DNA from: Dipteris shenzhenensis
Taxonomy: Eukaryota > Polypodiophyta > Polypodiopsida > Gleicheniales
Strand: one strand, 5' to 3'
Length of the DNA: 64,000 nucleotides
NCBI GenBank assembly: GCA_047967505.1
Contig: CM106538.1
Below are positions 10,551 through 21,382 of this stretch, one piece after another. The notes under the pieces are model-generated. The model did no database searches. It worked only from the letters and a program-made list of their open reading frames with translations, and was not told the DNA's origin. The stretch's first letter is position 1. Each line of letters starts with the position of its first letter. Both the position numbers and the translations under genes were made by a program.

Positions 10551-11530
10551 ATCACCCACTTCACGCTTCTCACATAGGTGGCCTTAGGCCTCCGTTAACA
10601 CCTCCGAAAGTGAGCGGACCTCCCTCTCAGACAGCGGAGGATAGAGATGTCATCATGCGGGAGATGGAGAAGCAATTTTTTGGGAAAATGAGGATAGCTC
10701 AGCTCATGTGGAGGAGAAGAGGCAATGAACAGCAATGGCATGCATAATGACACCAATGGTCGATGTAGCAGTTACTCTCTTCAAGTAGGTCGTTTCTTTA
10801 AAAATGGGCTCCAAATGAGATCGTTTTTAGGGCGACCAGTAGTAGAAACATCTCCACAATAGTAAGCAAACATTTTCTTCACAAAAATGCCCCCAAAACA
10901 AACAAAAGCGAGCTGTTTTTTTGCAAAAAACGGGCTGTTTTTAAAACAAAAAACGAGCTGTCTTTTCTCTCTACGAATGCACCCACAAGAATGGTGACCG
11001 AGTTGCTCCTTTGTGGGCAGCAATCCAAGCTCCATAGCTTCCAAAGGTGAGGCTAAGGTAGGAGAAGAGAGCAAAATGTGGAGAAAGGAGTGTAAGGGAG
11101 CTCGATCATGGAGGAGAGGATGGATTCCTTTTACGGGCTTCCCTGATCCTCTAGATTGAGCATGGAGAAGGGAAAGGTAGGAAAGGAGGCTCTCATGAAG
11201 GTGGATGGTGGAGAGGGAGAGGGAATGTAGGCTAGGGAGAGAGATAATAATACTCAAAGAGAGACATGATGAAATGGAAATGAAATAGCAAGAGCAATGA
11301 GCAAAATGAAAGTACTCACATATAGACCAAAGAGCTTGTAGGCTTGATACTTAATTGATTTGACACTAGACAAGTACAACTCTTATATAGAGCACACACA
11401 CACATATGAACACCAATGCATATGGAGAACTCTCAATGTGACACGTGGCATCCATAGGACACACTAGACTAGAACTCACACTAGAAGACACCAAACTGAC
11501 TCATCTTGACTTCATATTCTAACACATAGG
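10551..11530. other. Unassigned; may include an LTR of the second gypsy relic
   Basis: No convincing gene. A 158-aa minus-strand frame (11257-10781) is Leu/Ser-rich without recognisable motifs. The minus strand reads TGTTAGAATATGAAG from 11527, and a CTCTATATAAGAG TATA-like box lies at about 11378-11390 on that strand. This suggests a 3' LTR belonging to the integrase relic on its right. No matching second LTR was found. Confidence 0.3.
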
Positions 11531-11559
11531 TCGAATCCAATTTCTTAGGGCGAGACAAG

Positions 11560-12480
11560 ACTATCTCTAGCCCCACACCTCTTTTCAGTCTAGTCTATAT
11601 GTAATGTCATTAATCTTCTTCAAGATTAAGAAGGATCATAGTTCCTAGGGAAAAACTTTTCTACCAACCTGCACCCCGTCCATAACGTCTTTGAATCCTT
11701 TAGTATAAAAAAATATACCCGTATTCCCTCAAAAAAGTTGTTGGGCAAACATCATCTATCACCATAAACATCTCTTGCATATCCTACAAGAAATACTTAG
11801 CTGCATCTAGTTAAATACCCTCCAATCCAGCCGTCACAATAGACCTAGGTTGATATCCATACTTAAGCATAGATGGGCTGAAACCACTGGCCATATTCCA
11901 TGGGATGTACTTCTCCCAACCAGATGGCCTCTTGGAGACATGTACTCAAAGCATATCTTCCAAGACGTGATTCACTCTTTCTGTTTGTCCATTTGACTTA
12001 GGATGATCAACGGAACTCATGCTTAAAGTGATTCCTAACTTTTTAAACACTGCTTGCTAGAAACTCTTAGACAACTTCAGATCTCTATCACTGTCTATAT
12101 CACAAGGCAGCCCATAGACCTCAGCCCGTAGACCTAAACAATTGCTCAACAAATTGATGAGCCAGTTTAGTAGTTGTCTTTGTGGTGGGTTAAAATCTTG
12201 CCATCTTCTTCAATCTATCAGCCACAACCCAAATAGCACCATGCCCTCATTGGGTTCATAGTAATCCACATTGAAGTCCATGGAAATACTCTCCCATTTA
12301 CTTCTAGGGATGTTTATAGATTACAAAAATCCTCCATCCCTAAGGTGCTCTACCTTATTTATTTGACACTGCTGGCATTTTGCCACACAGTCAGTAATCT
12401 CGGCCTTCATCTTAGGCTAGTAAAATTTCCTTTTTACTAAATCATAGGTTTTCTGAATTTCTAGATGACTTGTGTTTGGA
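11560..12480 (-). pseudogene. Second Ty3/gypsy relic: integrase
   Basis: Translation of the minus strand, allowing many stops and shifts, gives an integrase in order. The zinc-binding end (about 12440-12350) has FY-PKMKAEITDCVAKCQQC. A core segment (about 12100-11900) has DSDRDLKLSKSF, KKLGITLSMSSVDHPKSNGQ and TERVNHVLEDML. A C-terminal segment (about 11680-11600) has FLILKKINDITYRLDW. The wording is typical of plant chromovirus-type gypsy elements. It is too decayed to have left a single long ORF. It is older than the copia element inserted beside it at 12,608. Confidence 0.7.
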
Positions 12481-12607
12481 GTGTCATGACATTCATATAG
12501 GATCCTTCTCTATTGTCATGACGTATGGCTGATTATGGTTTTCAGATTATTATGTGGTGACTCTAAATAACCAGAGCTTGACAAAACCATGAATGGTGAG
12601 ATCCGAG

Positions 12608-12793
12608 TGTAAAGATATACAATGATATGGTGGTGTAGGATAGACTAGGACTTAGTCTATTTTGTGTGTTAGTACTTGGACTATATATACCAAGTACTTG
12701 TACTTCTTTAAGTTGAGCATTTTAGTTGGAGTTCACTTGTGTTCACTTCTTGTTCTGTTGTGTTCACAATCCTTCTCCATTCTTGTTCCTAAA
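12608..12793 (+). repeat. Copia-1 5' LTR
   Basis: The first 50 bp contain ACTTAGTCTA, and a TATATATACCAAGTACTTG TATA-like box lies in the middle. The last base pair reads AA instead of CA. It matches 23975-24160 over its full length. Confidence 0.92.
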
Positions 12794-12795
12794 TG

Positions 12796-12807
12796 TGGTA
12801 TCAGAGC
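12796..12807 (+). promoter_or_regulatory. Copia-1 primer-binding site (tRNA-iMet)
   Basis: TGGTATCAGAGC, complementary to the 3' end of plant initiator methionine tRNA, begins two bases after the 5' LTR. It is the standard minus-strand primer site of copia elements. Confidence 0.95.
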
Positions 12808-13560
12808 TAGCTGATCTAGCCCACTTGCTTCCTGCTCTCCCGCATGCTCTCATCGCACTTCTGTCACGGAGAACAAAGTTCCATTGTTGCCTGACTACTC
12901 TTCTGTTCACCCACAATTCATGAGAGCTCAGCTTCCTCGCTCAGCTCTCTTAGCTCATTTCGAGTTTCCACAGCTCGTACCTGCTGAACATTTTGGCCGT
13001 ACAACAGCTCGCTATTCCGTATAGCTACATCCGTACCTTGCCGTACAGCATCCTGTACAAGTTGCACGCATCCATACCAGCTCTGTTCGTATAGTCCTGC
13101 CCATCCATACATTTCGTATGGTTCTGCTACTAGCAGGTCGTACTACATTCCATATTATTGTTGGCCATACATCCGCTCTTGGATATACTTGCCGTACAGC
13201 ACCTGCACCGTACTGCCCCATGTACCAGCTTCTACTATACATTTCATATGTCCCTGCCTATCAGCTCTGTATTGTCTGCGTGCAAGCAGGTGTACTTGTT
13301 TGTCTTGGTACCCGCATAGCTCCATACACACAATATTGTATAGGTGTACACACGACAGCGTACACCTGCTCACTTATTGTACAGCTCCAACCTGTGTAAT
13401 GAAGCCAGTTGCCTTGCACAGGTGACTTCTGCGTACAAGTGCATTTGAAGGGTAGATTTCAACCTACAATAGGTCATCTTCAGAAAAAGACCAGCCATGC
13501 CATCAGCCCAAGGAGGAGGGAAATGTGAACACAAATGTAGGGAATTTAGACAAAGGTGCA
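12808..13560 (+). other. Copia-1 gag region replaced by a GTAC/GTATAG-rich cryptic repeat
   Basis: The position normally holding most of gag has no gag-like frame. From about 12960 to 13390 the words CCGTACAGC, CCTGTACAAG, CGTATAGT and CCATACAT recur irregularly on a pyrimidine-rich background. No single unit can be defined. This may be a degraded simple-sequence expansion that displaced gag. Confidence 0.5.
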
Positions 13561-14543
13561 AAGAAGAAGAAAGGCATATTCAATTATTGCAAGAAGCCTG
13601 GTCATTACATTGCAGAGTGCCAGAAATGAATTGGAAGTGAGAAAAGAGGCAAGGCACAAGCACTAATTATGTTGCACCAGCTAAGAATGCAATTGCTTCA
13701 CCATTTCATGCAAATTTTGCAGAAGAAGGAAAGGATTTTGTATTTACTGCATTTCAGGAAAGAATTGGTGCCAGGGGGGATTAAGTTGCATATGATGCTT
13801 CTCATGCTTCATCTAGGTATTCTTCATTTGCTGCCATTGATACTTGGAATCCAGATAGTGGTGAATTGAAGCACATGACTCACAGGAAATAGTGGTCTGA
13901 AGAATCAAACATGTTTATGGCAGACAGGTTACTTGTGCTAATGATGCATCTTAGCACATCACAGGAGTGGGAGATGCTCCCATCCTTCTGGTTTCAGGAA
14001 AGAAAAAGTATATCCGTGATGTTTGGTATGTTCTTGACTTGAGGAAAAATCTAATTTCACTTCCATCCATGGCCCATGATCATCATATGCTAGTGGAATT
14101 TTAGGATGATCAATGCAGGATCAAGGATTCAAAGAAAGGGTATGAGATTCTGGCTACAGTGCTTTTATGAGGCTAGCATGGATCTTTACAAGCTTGATGC
14201 CCATCCCTATAATCAACATGATTTGGCTGTCTCGTATGCTGCTCTTGGTGATTTAAGCCCGCTCAAGAGGTATGTGAAGCGTGTGCAGAAAGCTACATTA
14301 CCTACCTTTCAAAAAGGATGGCCCAGGATCAGTAAGATCACACAAGGTTTTGCAGATTGTGCATGGTGACGTTTGTGGACCAATGAATGTAACTAGCCCT
14401 ATAGGGTATCGGTACTTTTTTACATTCATTGATGGGACGATTCCTGGTTCATGTGCCTCTTTCTCATGAAATGCAAATCTAAAGTGTTCAATTGGTTCAA
14501 GGAGTTCAAGGCATTGGCTCAGAATTAAACCAATTCTAGAATT
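13561..14543 (+). pseudogene. Copia-1 gag zinc knuckle, protease and first half of integrase
   Basis: A zinc knuckle at about 13579-13620 reads FNYCKKPGHYIAEC, the first Cys of CX2CX4HX4C having become Phe. The protease active-site region at about 13835-13885 reads DTWNPDSGELKHMTH, where DSGA is usual. A GAG-pre-integrase segment near 13990-14060 gives KKKYIRDVWYVLDLRKNLIS. The start of the integrase core at about 14350-14430 reads VHGDVCGPMNVTSPIGYRYFFTFID and keeps the first catalytic Asp. Stops and shifts are frequent. The frame ends at IETLNS, where the LINE is inserted, and resumes at 21383. Confidence 0.85.
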
Positions 14544-14558
14544 GAAACACTCAATTCC
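14544..14558 (+). repeat. LINE target-site duplication, left copy
   Basis: GAAACACTCAATTCC, 15 bp, is repeated exactly at 21368-21382 after the LINE poly(A). It belongs to the copia-1 integrase codons for ETLNS. Confidence 0.97.
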
Positions 14559-15356
14559 CCAGTGAGCTACTGCCCCCCCCTCTCCCTCTCTCAGCCAGCC
14601 CCCTCTCCCTCGCTGCCCCCCCCTCTCCCCCCCTCGCTGCTCCTCCTCTCCCTCCCCTCTCGCCAGCCCCCTCTCCGTCCTCCCTTACCCTCCCTCTCCC
14701 CTTCCTCCTCCCCGCCCTCCCTCTCCCCCCCCTGCTACCCCCTACCTCTCCCTCCCCGCCCAACCTCTCCCCCACCTGTCAGCCCCCCCGCCCCCCTTCT
14801 CCTCCCCCGTCCCCTCCCCCGTCATCCCACTCCCTCGCCAGCCCCCCCCCGCTGCCCCCCTCCCCGCTGCCCCTTTCTCCTCTCCCCTCCCCCGCTGCCC
14901 CCCTCCCCGCTGCCCCCTTCTCCTCCGCCCTCCCTCTCCCCCGCGAGCCCCCCGCCCCCTTCTCCTCCCCTGCCCCCCTCCCTTGCCCTCCCTCTCCCCC
15001 CCCGCTGCTCTCCCCCTCCCTGCTGCCCCCTTCTCCTCCGCCCTCCCTCTCCTCTGCCAGCCCCCCCACCCCCTTCTCCTCCCCCGCCCCCCTCCCTCCC
15101 CCACGCTCTCCCCCCCCCCCCCCCCCAAGGTGAAACCCCCCGGAGGAAAGGAAAGAAAAAAAAAAAGAGTTAAAAAAAAAAAAAAAAACCTCCTTCCTCT
15201 CCCTCCCCGCCCCCTTCCTCCCTATCTCAGCTCCCCACGCCTCCCCCTCAGCCTACCTCCGTCTCCCCTCTCTTTCTCCTTCTTCCTGCCCCTCTCTTTC
15301 CCTTCCCTTCCCCTCTCTCCTACCCTCTCCTTCTCCTTCTTCCTGCGCCCGCATTC
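14559..15356 (+). other. LINE 5' UTR: C/T-rich tandem-repeat tract
   Basis: About 780 bp is almost pure C and T on the plus strand, with irregular units containing GCTGCCCCCTTCTCCTC. A poly-A patch at 15154-15188 interrupts it. It begins exactly at the end of the target duplication, so it is part of the element and would be its promoter/5' UTR. Minus-strand frames here are Gly/Arg artefacts. Confidence 0.8.
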
Positions 15357-16957
15357 ATGGCATCCTGGGCAGTAGTTTCACGGACGGAGCTTTTCAGTGT
15401 TGGAATCGGCCTTTTGACATCGATTGGCGAATGGATCCCCATTCAGCCAATCTCCGTCCACCTCCACCGGCCGCGAGAACCGTCATTTTTTCAGAAAGAC
15501 GAGCTGCAGTAGCTCAAGAAAGATGTGGAATTAGAGGGCTCCACATCACTTTTCGCCCGCATCTTTGGGTCACATCCTTCCAGATCACAGGCTAGAGACT
15601 GGATGCTGGCGACGTTACCAGGAGACCTCACCCCTCACCTCAGGGACGACTTTTGGGACGTGGATTCTTCCAAGTGGTTTTCGACTTCCACGAGTCCACA
15701 ACCCTTGTTCTCAAAGCTAATCCCCTGGCTTTGGGTTCGAGGAGGATCTTTCTTTTGCCCTACACCTTGGGCTCTGATCCGGTCGAGGAGGACAGGCAGG
15801 TCACATCACTGTTCATTAGGTTTCCTGGTCTTCCTCAGGTCTACCATCGACTGCTTGCCACTATCGGAGCCACATTCAGAGTGGTCACAGAGATCCCCTC
15901 CCTTCCTGGCATGCCTTCTTCCTTGGCAGAGGCAGTCAGTGCAGACGAGGTGCCTCGTGTTAGGGTCATTGTCTCTGACCCTAACATCTCAGATGACCAC
16001 ATTATGCTTCAGCGTCCAGACGGCTCTCTCTTTCGACATAGAGTCAAGATTTCAGGTAGACAGGACCAGTGCAGGATTTGCAGGACCCTTGGGCACTTTG
16101 CTAGAGACTGCCCAAGGAAGAGAAAAAGACCCAAGAGGTCTTCTGGTGCGGCTCTTTCACGTACTACCACGACTGCACCTCCCCAGCACCCTGTACCACG
16201 CACTCCAGGACCAGCAAGAGCAACAGGGCGTCTTGCTTCGTGCACCACAGGACCACCAGGGGCAACAGGGCGCCCAATGCCCGCAGCACACCCAGTACCA
16301 TGATGGAGAGCTATCAGAGCGGCTCCCTTACCTTAGGAGGAAACTTTTGATCCTGTTCAGACAGACACCTTCTAGACTCCAGAGGTGGATGTTGCCGCAG
16401 CCCCAGACACTACAGTTCCACATCAGGAGGGGCCTTTAGATCCACCAGTCCCAGTCACTTTGGTCTCTGACCCCTTGGTTTCTGACCACGAGGGGACTAT
16501 AGGTACTTCTTCCCCACAGACTATTCCTGCCACAGTCAAGACAACCGAGAAAGTGTAGGTGCAGATGAGGGCTCCTGATTCCTCTTCACCCCAGCCATAG
16601 GCCTCCTCAACCCCCAGCTCCAGTTCTGCTGATAGAGGCCTGGCAGGTCCTTCTCCTCCATCTTCCACGAGTGCAGGTCTTCTTCGCACTCCTCGGCCAG
16701 ACTTGCTTATCAGGAATTCTTTTTCGGCACTGGCAGATTCGGCGACTTTCATGGATGATGAGGAGTTTGTGTCCTCTACCTTAGGGGTCCCGGTCATTGG
16801 GATTCCTTCTGATAGGGCCTCCCTTTCAGCAGGTGTGGGGATCCTTTCGCCTGTTGAGTTTCCTGCCCTCATCAGCAGGAGTGTTTCGGCCCAGGGGAAG
16901 CTGGTCTCCTCTACTAGGTCGGGTAAGCCTTCCCATCCAGCATCCTCCGGTCGATGA
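15357..16957 (+). pseudogene. LINE ORF1, nucleic-acid-binding protein with CCHC knuckle
   Basis: The likely start is ATG at 15357 (MASWAVVSRTELF). A TAG interrupts at 15510. At about 15650 the frame shifts from the ...LRDDF segment to GRGFFQVVFDFHES. The section GRGFFQVVF...LVLKANPLALGSRRIF resembles the DUF4283 region of plant LINE ORF1 proteins. A zinc knuckle CRICRTLGHFARDC (about 16070-16115) is complete (CX2CX4HX4C) and is followed by a basic KRKRPKR patch, as expected for an RNA-binding chaperone. The C-terminal 250 residues are Ser/Pro-rich. The last segment ends at TGA 16955-16957, which overlaps the ORF2 start codon (ATGA), an arrangement compatible with termination-reinitiation. Confidence 0.85.
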
Positions 16958-19900
16958 GGATAGTCAGCTGGAACATACAGGGCCTAGGCGGAGTTCTACA
17001 CCGTCGCCGTAGGCAGCTGATTCGGAACCAGCTTCATCTAGGCGTCACTGGAGGTGCTATTGATATCCTTTTTATCCAGGAACACAAGCTGGATGCCAGT
17101 GATTGCTCTAAGTCTGGCAAACTGCTTTCAGAACATACCTTCTAGTCGCCTGCTATGGGCACAAGGGGAGGTACTTGCATTTCGGTCTCTCTTTCTATTC
17201 TCCCCTTGGTTGCTGGTCATGGTATTATCTCCCCTTCTAGAGCTCAATGGATCATTATTTTGATTGGAGGGCGTAAGATTGGTCTTCTCAATCTTTATGC
17301 TCCCAACAACAGAGGGGAGCGGATCTCCTTTTGGAAGGAGTTACTCTCTTGGGCCCCCATTGCAGATTCTTGGATCATTGGTGGCGACTTCAACATGGTT
17401 GAGTTGCCTTCAGACAAAAAGGGAGGCAGACAGGGTGAAATTCATTCTTTGGAGAGGGCAGCCTGGGATGCCTTTCTCTTTCAGTTCAGTGGCAGAGACA
17501 CTTGGTTGGATGATGCCTTTCATATTGTGCCACAGTCACTCCTGTACTCTTAGTCGAACAGGAGAATACACATGCCCATTCATGTAGGGATTGACAGATT
17601 TTATGTAGACGATTGGGCACTTGACAGAGGAGGATCTGTATGCATTTCTACTGGGGTTTCCACCTCAGATCATTTTCCAATGGTGTTGCAGATTCTTGAG
17701 CCTCATCGGAGAGGACGCTTTGCCAGTGTCAGGATTCCGGATGCTTTTTATGCAGAGGAGAGACTCACGGACGATATTTTATAGATTTGGGTTTCTCACA
17801 TATAGGGTGGAGTTGTCCATTCATCTCAGGTAGCTGCAGCCTTATCCGGAATTAGTGACTATTATCATTCAGTCGCTGATTCTAGGAGACGTGAGATTCT
17901 CAGATGTGAGATTAGTATACGCCAGCAATTAGCATCCCTTCAGAGGGAAGAGCAGAAGAGGCCCACAAATGCTTGGATTCAGGAGCGCCTTGCTGCAGCA
18001 AGGGCTCATTTGCAGACATTGTTGGATCAGAGAGTAGAGTATGCCTTTCATGCACGGGAATCCTTTTGGATTCAGATGGGTGGCAGGGTCAACAAACACT
18101 TGTCTCTACTCATGGGCCCAGACATAGTAGAGATAGTGTTTCGCAGCTTGTTGACTCAGACGGGGTGTTATAGTCAGATCCTGATGTTGTCATGCCTGTA
18201 GCTTCAGATTTTTTTGCATCCCTTCTTACTGCAGATCCAGGCACACAGGCCATTGATGATGCCAAAGAGGTTATTTGGCAGTGTATCCCTGTATTGGTGA
18301 AGGATGAGATGTATGTTTCTCTGGATGCACCTTTCACCAATGCAGAATTCAAGACTGCATTACTTGCCCTTCACAAGGGCAAGTGCCCAGGTTCAGATGG
18401 ACTTACCCCCTCCTTTTTTATTACTTTTTGGGAGCAGATTGGTGATCACATTACATCAGCCCTGCAGGGTGTGTGGGACTCTGGTGAGATGCTGGACTCA
18501 CTCACAGATGGTCTCATTCATCTCATCCCAAAGGGGGTAATAGGAATCTTGTGTCTCAATGGAGACCCATCACTCTTTTGGGTACTTTTTACAAGATTCT
18601 GGCGAAAGCCATCAGTCTACGGCTACAGGTTTTTCTTCCAGATTTGATTCATGACACGCAGACAGGGTTTGTGCATGGCAGAAGTATTTTTGATAATATT
18701 TTCTCATTTTGGGAGGCCTCAGAATGGGCCATGCAGAGCCGCCAGAGATTGGCTATTCTACTCTTGGACTTTGAGAAAGCTTACGACAGAGTAGACTGGG
18801 ATTTCTTAGAGGGTACTCTATCTCGCTTTGGTTTTTCAGATGCATGGATTAGAGGAGTATCCTCTCTCTACAGATCAGCCCATAGCCAGTTGCTCATTGG
18901 GGGGGCAAGAGGGAACAGGTTTCAGATTTCCAGATCCGTCCGCCAGGGATGTCCTCTTGCCCCGTTTCTTTTTCTGTTTGTGGCGGAAGCTATGAGTATC
19001 TACATTAGATCTCAAGCTGATATTTATGGGCTGAGGCTTCCTATCCGCCGGGAAGAAGAGCTCCTGGATAGTGAGTTGGCAGATGACACGGCTGTTTTTT
19101 TTGGATGCCTCCCCGAGGACACTCACTTCCATCCGGACAGCCTTGGATTTGTTTTGCACAGCTGCAGGTGCACACATTAATTGGCATAAATCCAGTGGTT
19201 TTTGGATTTGCGAGGATGACACCCCGGATTGGGGTAATGATATTGGCTTCACTTGGGTACAGAGGGGCTTCTCTGTCAGATATTTGGGCTGCCAGGTTGG
19301 GGTGGGCATCTCTCCCTCACAACAGTTTGCTCCGGTGTTGGAAAGCATCAGAAGAAAGCTCCTTTTCTGGAGCTCAGCCAAACTTGACTTGGCCTCCAGG
19401 GTGGTGGTGGTTAACCAGGTTCTTCTAGCCACAGCATGGTTTGTATGCTCTTGTTGGTGCCACTCTAGGGATTGTATCACTCAGCTTAAGAGGCCTGTAC
19501 GAAACTTTTTTGGAGTGGTCTAGATGGCACAACTGATGTTATAGCCAGGGTGGCTTGGGAGACCTTGATTCTTCCTACAAGAGAAGGGGGTTTGAATATC
19601 ATCGACCCAGATCTACAGTGCAGAGCTTTACTCTACAAGTTCGTTGTGAGAGGGCTTATGCCAGGACAAGAGCCTTGGAAGGATTTTTTTATCAGATGCA
19701 TATAGTCTCGCACGCCCACTTCAGGAGAGGATTGGACATACAGTACTAGATGGGTTTTCACCACAGCCCACCTCAGGTCTCCCTCTTCCCCTCTTATGGT
19801 TGCTATCCTAAAAGCATGGGCCAGCTTCAGGATTACTCTTCGCAGGATTCTCCCATCCACCTGTGAAGAGATTGAAAGGCAGCCTATCATGTGGAATGAC

Positions 19901-21267
19901 AGGATTTTGGATGAGCTTGGCAAACCACTTGGAGCTTCTCCTTACATGCAGTGGCCAAGATGGGAGAGGAGCCCTGCATCTACAGTGGGAGCATGGAAAG
20001 CCTTCAGGAAGCTTCCTGCAGACCAACAGGCCCAGATGGTTCTTAATCTCAGAGGGAGTGCAGGGAGAGTCCAACATATTGATGCAGCCTTGCCCTTGGA
20101 TTGGGTGGACACAGATGACATGCCTATTACTTGCTCCACCTAGATGGGTGATTGCTTTTCTTGACCCACATGAGGATGCCTTAGTATTTGATGTTTCTTC
20201 GGGGGGAGGCTGTCCAGATCCACAGACGATATCTTATTGGAGGTACCGTTTCAGCCAGTCAGGATAGTGGGCTTCATGGAGCATGGCTCTCTTTCACAGT
20301 GGTACTTGGATCCTGACCCGCTTCTCCTCACCCTTGGCTCATGGAGGTTGTGGCTCTATGGAGGTGTCCCAATTAAGTTTTTGCAGTGGGACCCTGGGGA
20401 ATGGGAATGGATAGATGAAGGGCACTTAGAGAAGGCATCCCCTTCTTTCGTTACACGGTCAGTAATGCTAGGAAATTCTAGCTCAGCTCTAGGGGTTGGA
20501 AGCATACCAGAGCTCCTCATTGGGAGAACTTTCAGATTTCTGCTGACTTGCAGAGAATTTTTTGGCAGAGGCTCTGGAAATCCCACCGGAATAGAAAAAT
20601 CACTCTCTTCTTTTGGCTTTTTATTCATGGTGGGATAGCAGTGAACCATTGGAGATCCAAGTTTGGAGCTGACCCTTCTTGCCCTCGCTGTCTTTCTGCT
20701 TTGGAGACAATACAACACTGCCTATGGGATTGCAAACAGGCGAGAATCATATGGAAGGGGATTGCAAGACTTTTCAGCACTTTTGCTCCCCCACCTTTCT
20801 ATATGACCTGGGGATCAGTGGCTTGGCTTACTCTTTCAGGGCCCCAGGTATTTTTTGAGAGACTTGACTCCTTTTGGGCTCTTCACATCCGATGACACCT
20901 TGTGGAGTCGTGCTCTCTAGAGGATGTTCTGGCCACTCTTTTTAGGGCTGCTCACTCCTCGGTCGACTCTCCATGGGAGATCCTAGCTAGCATTGCAGCA
21001 TGGCACATTTGGAGAGCCAGGTGCACTGAGGCTTTGGAGGGTTCTCAGGTTCACCCTTCTCAGATCTTGGCTAGTACTTGGACAGATACGATACACACTC
21101 TGATGGCCATTTGGGCGACCATGCAAGGATCATCTCGAGCAGCCTCCTCCAGGAGAGTTACTTTTCTCAGAGATTGGAGAGACTCTCCCTTCCTTGCTGA
21201 GACTTCTACAGGGTTGAGATGGCATTTTCAGCCTCAGCCTTGGTTTCTTTCTACCTCATTCCTCTGA
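16954..21267 (+). pseudogene. LINE ORF2: endonuclease, reverse transcriptase, zf-RVT
   Basis: The start MRIVSWNIQGLGG is the canonical LINE endonuclease start. Other endonuclease motifs are IQEHKL, GGDFNMVE and STSDHFPM, so all catalytic blocks are visible. The reverse transcriptase region follows: KCPGSDGLTPSFF (about 18375), QWRPITLLGTFYKILAK, LLLDFEKAYDRVDWDFL (about 18760), QGCPLAPFLFLF and ELADDTAVFF (about 19075), where the usual F of FADD is L. The Cys/His region at about 20600-20740 has CPRCLSALETIQHCLWDC. The C-terminal domain has WHIWRARCTEALEGSQ. Stops at about 17143, 17551, 17782 and 20893 and frame changes near 18190, 18545, 19070 and 19540 show a dead copy. Confidence 0.93.
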
Positions 21268-21367
21268 GGTGTTTTTATTACATGCTTAGCATGGTGTATT
21301 TCCGCACAGAGCTTGCTCTAGCGGGTTTCTTTCTTACTTAATAGAAGTCTCTTTTTTGAAAAAAAAA

Positions 21368-21382
21368 GAAACACTCAATTCC
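21368..21382 (+). repeat. LINE target-site duplication, right copy
   Basis: Exact second copy of GAAACACTCAATTCC directly after the poly(A). Confidence 0.97.

Larger units (their letters stand above)
14559..21367 (+). mobile_element. Full-length L1-like LINE nested in copia-1
   Basis: 6.8 kb bounded by an exact 15-bp target duplication and ending in nine A. It has a pyrimidine-rich 5' UTR, ORF1 with a zinc knuckle, and ORF2 with apurinic endonuclease, reverse transcriptase, a zf-RVT type Cys/His region and a C-terminal domain. It contains many frameshifts and stops and is no longer active. As it interrupts a copia with about 7 percent LTR divergence, it inserted after that element. Confidence 0.95.

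Noticed and set aside
10532-10747. A small gene of 71 codons
   Set aside because: No motif, no homologous copy in the window, and it directly follows the approximate LTR end; insufficient support.
14562-15375. Pro-rich 203-codon plus frame
   Set aside because: It is the C/T-rich LINE 5' UTR. Openness comes from lack of A and G, and the tract starts exactly at the LINE insertion boundary.
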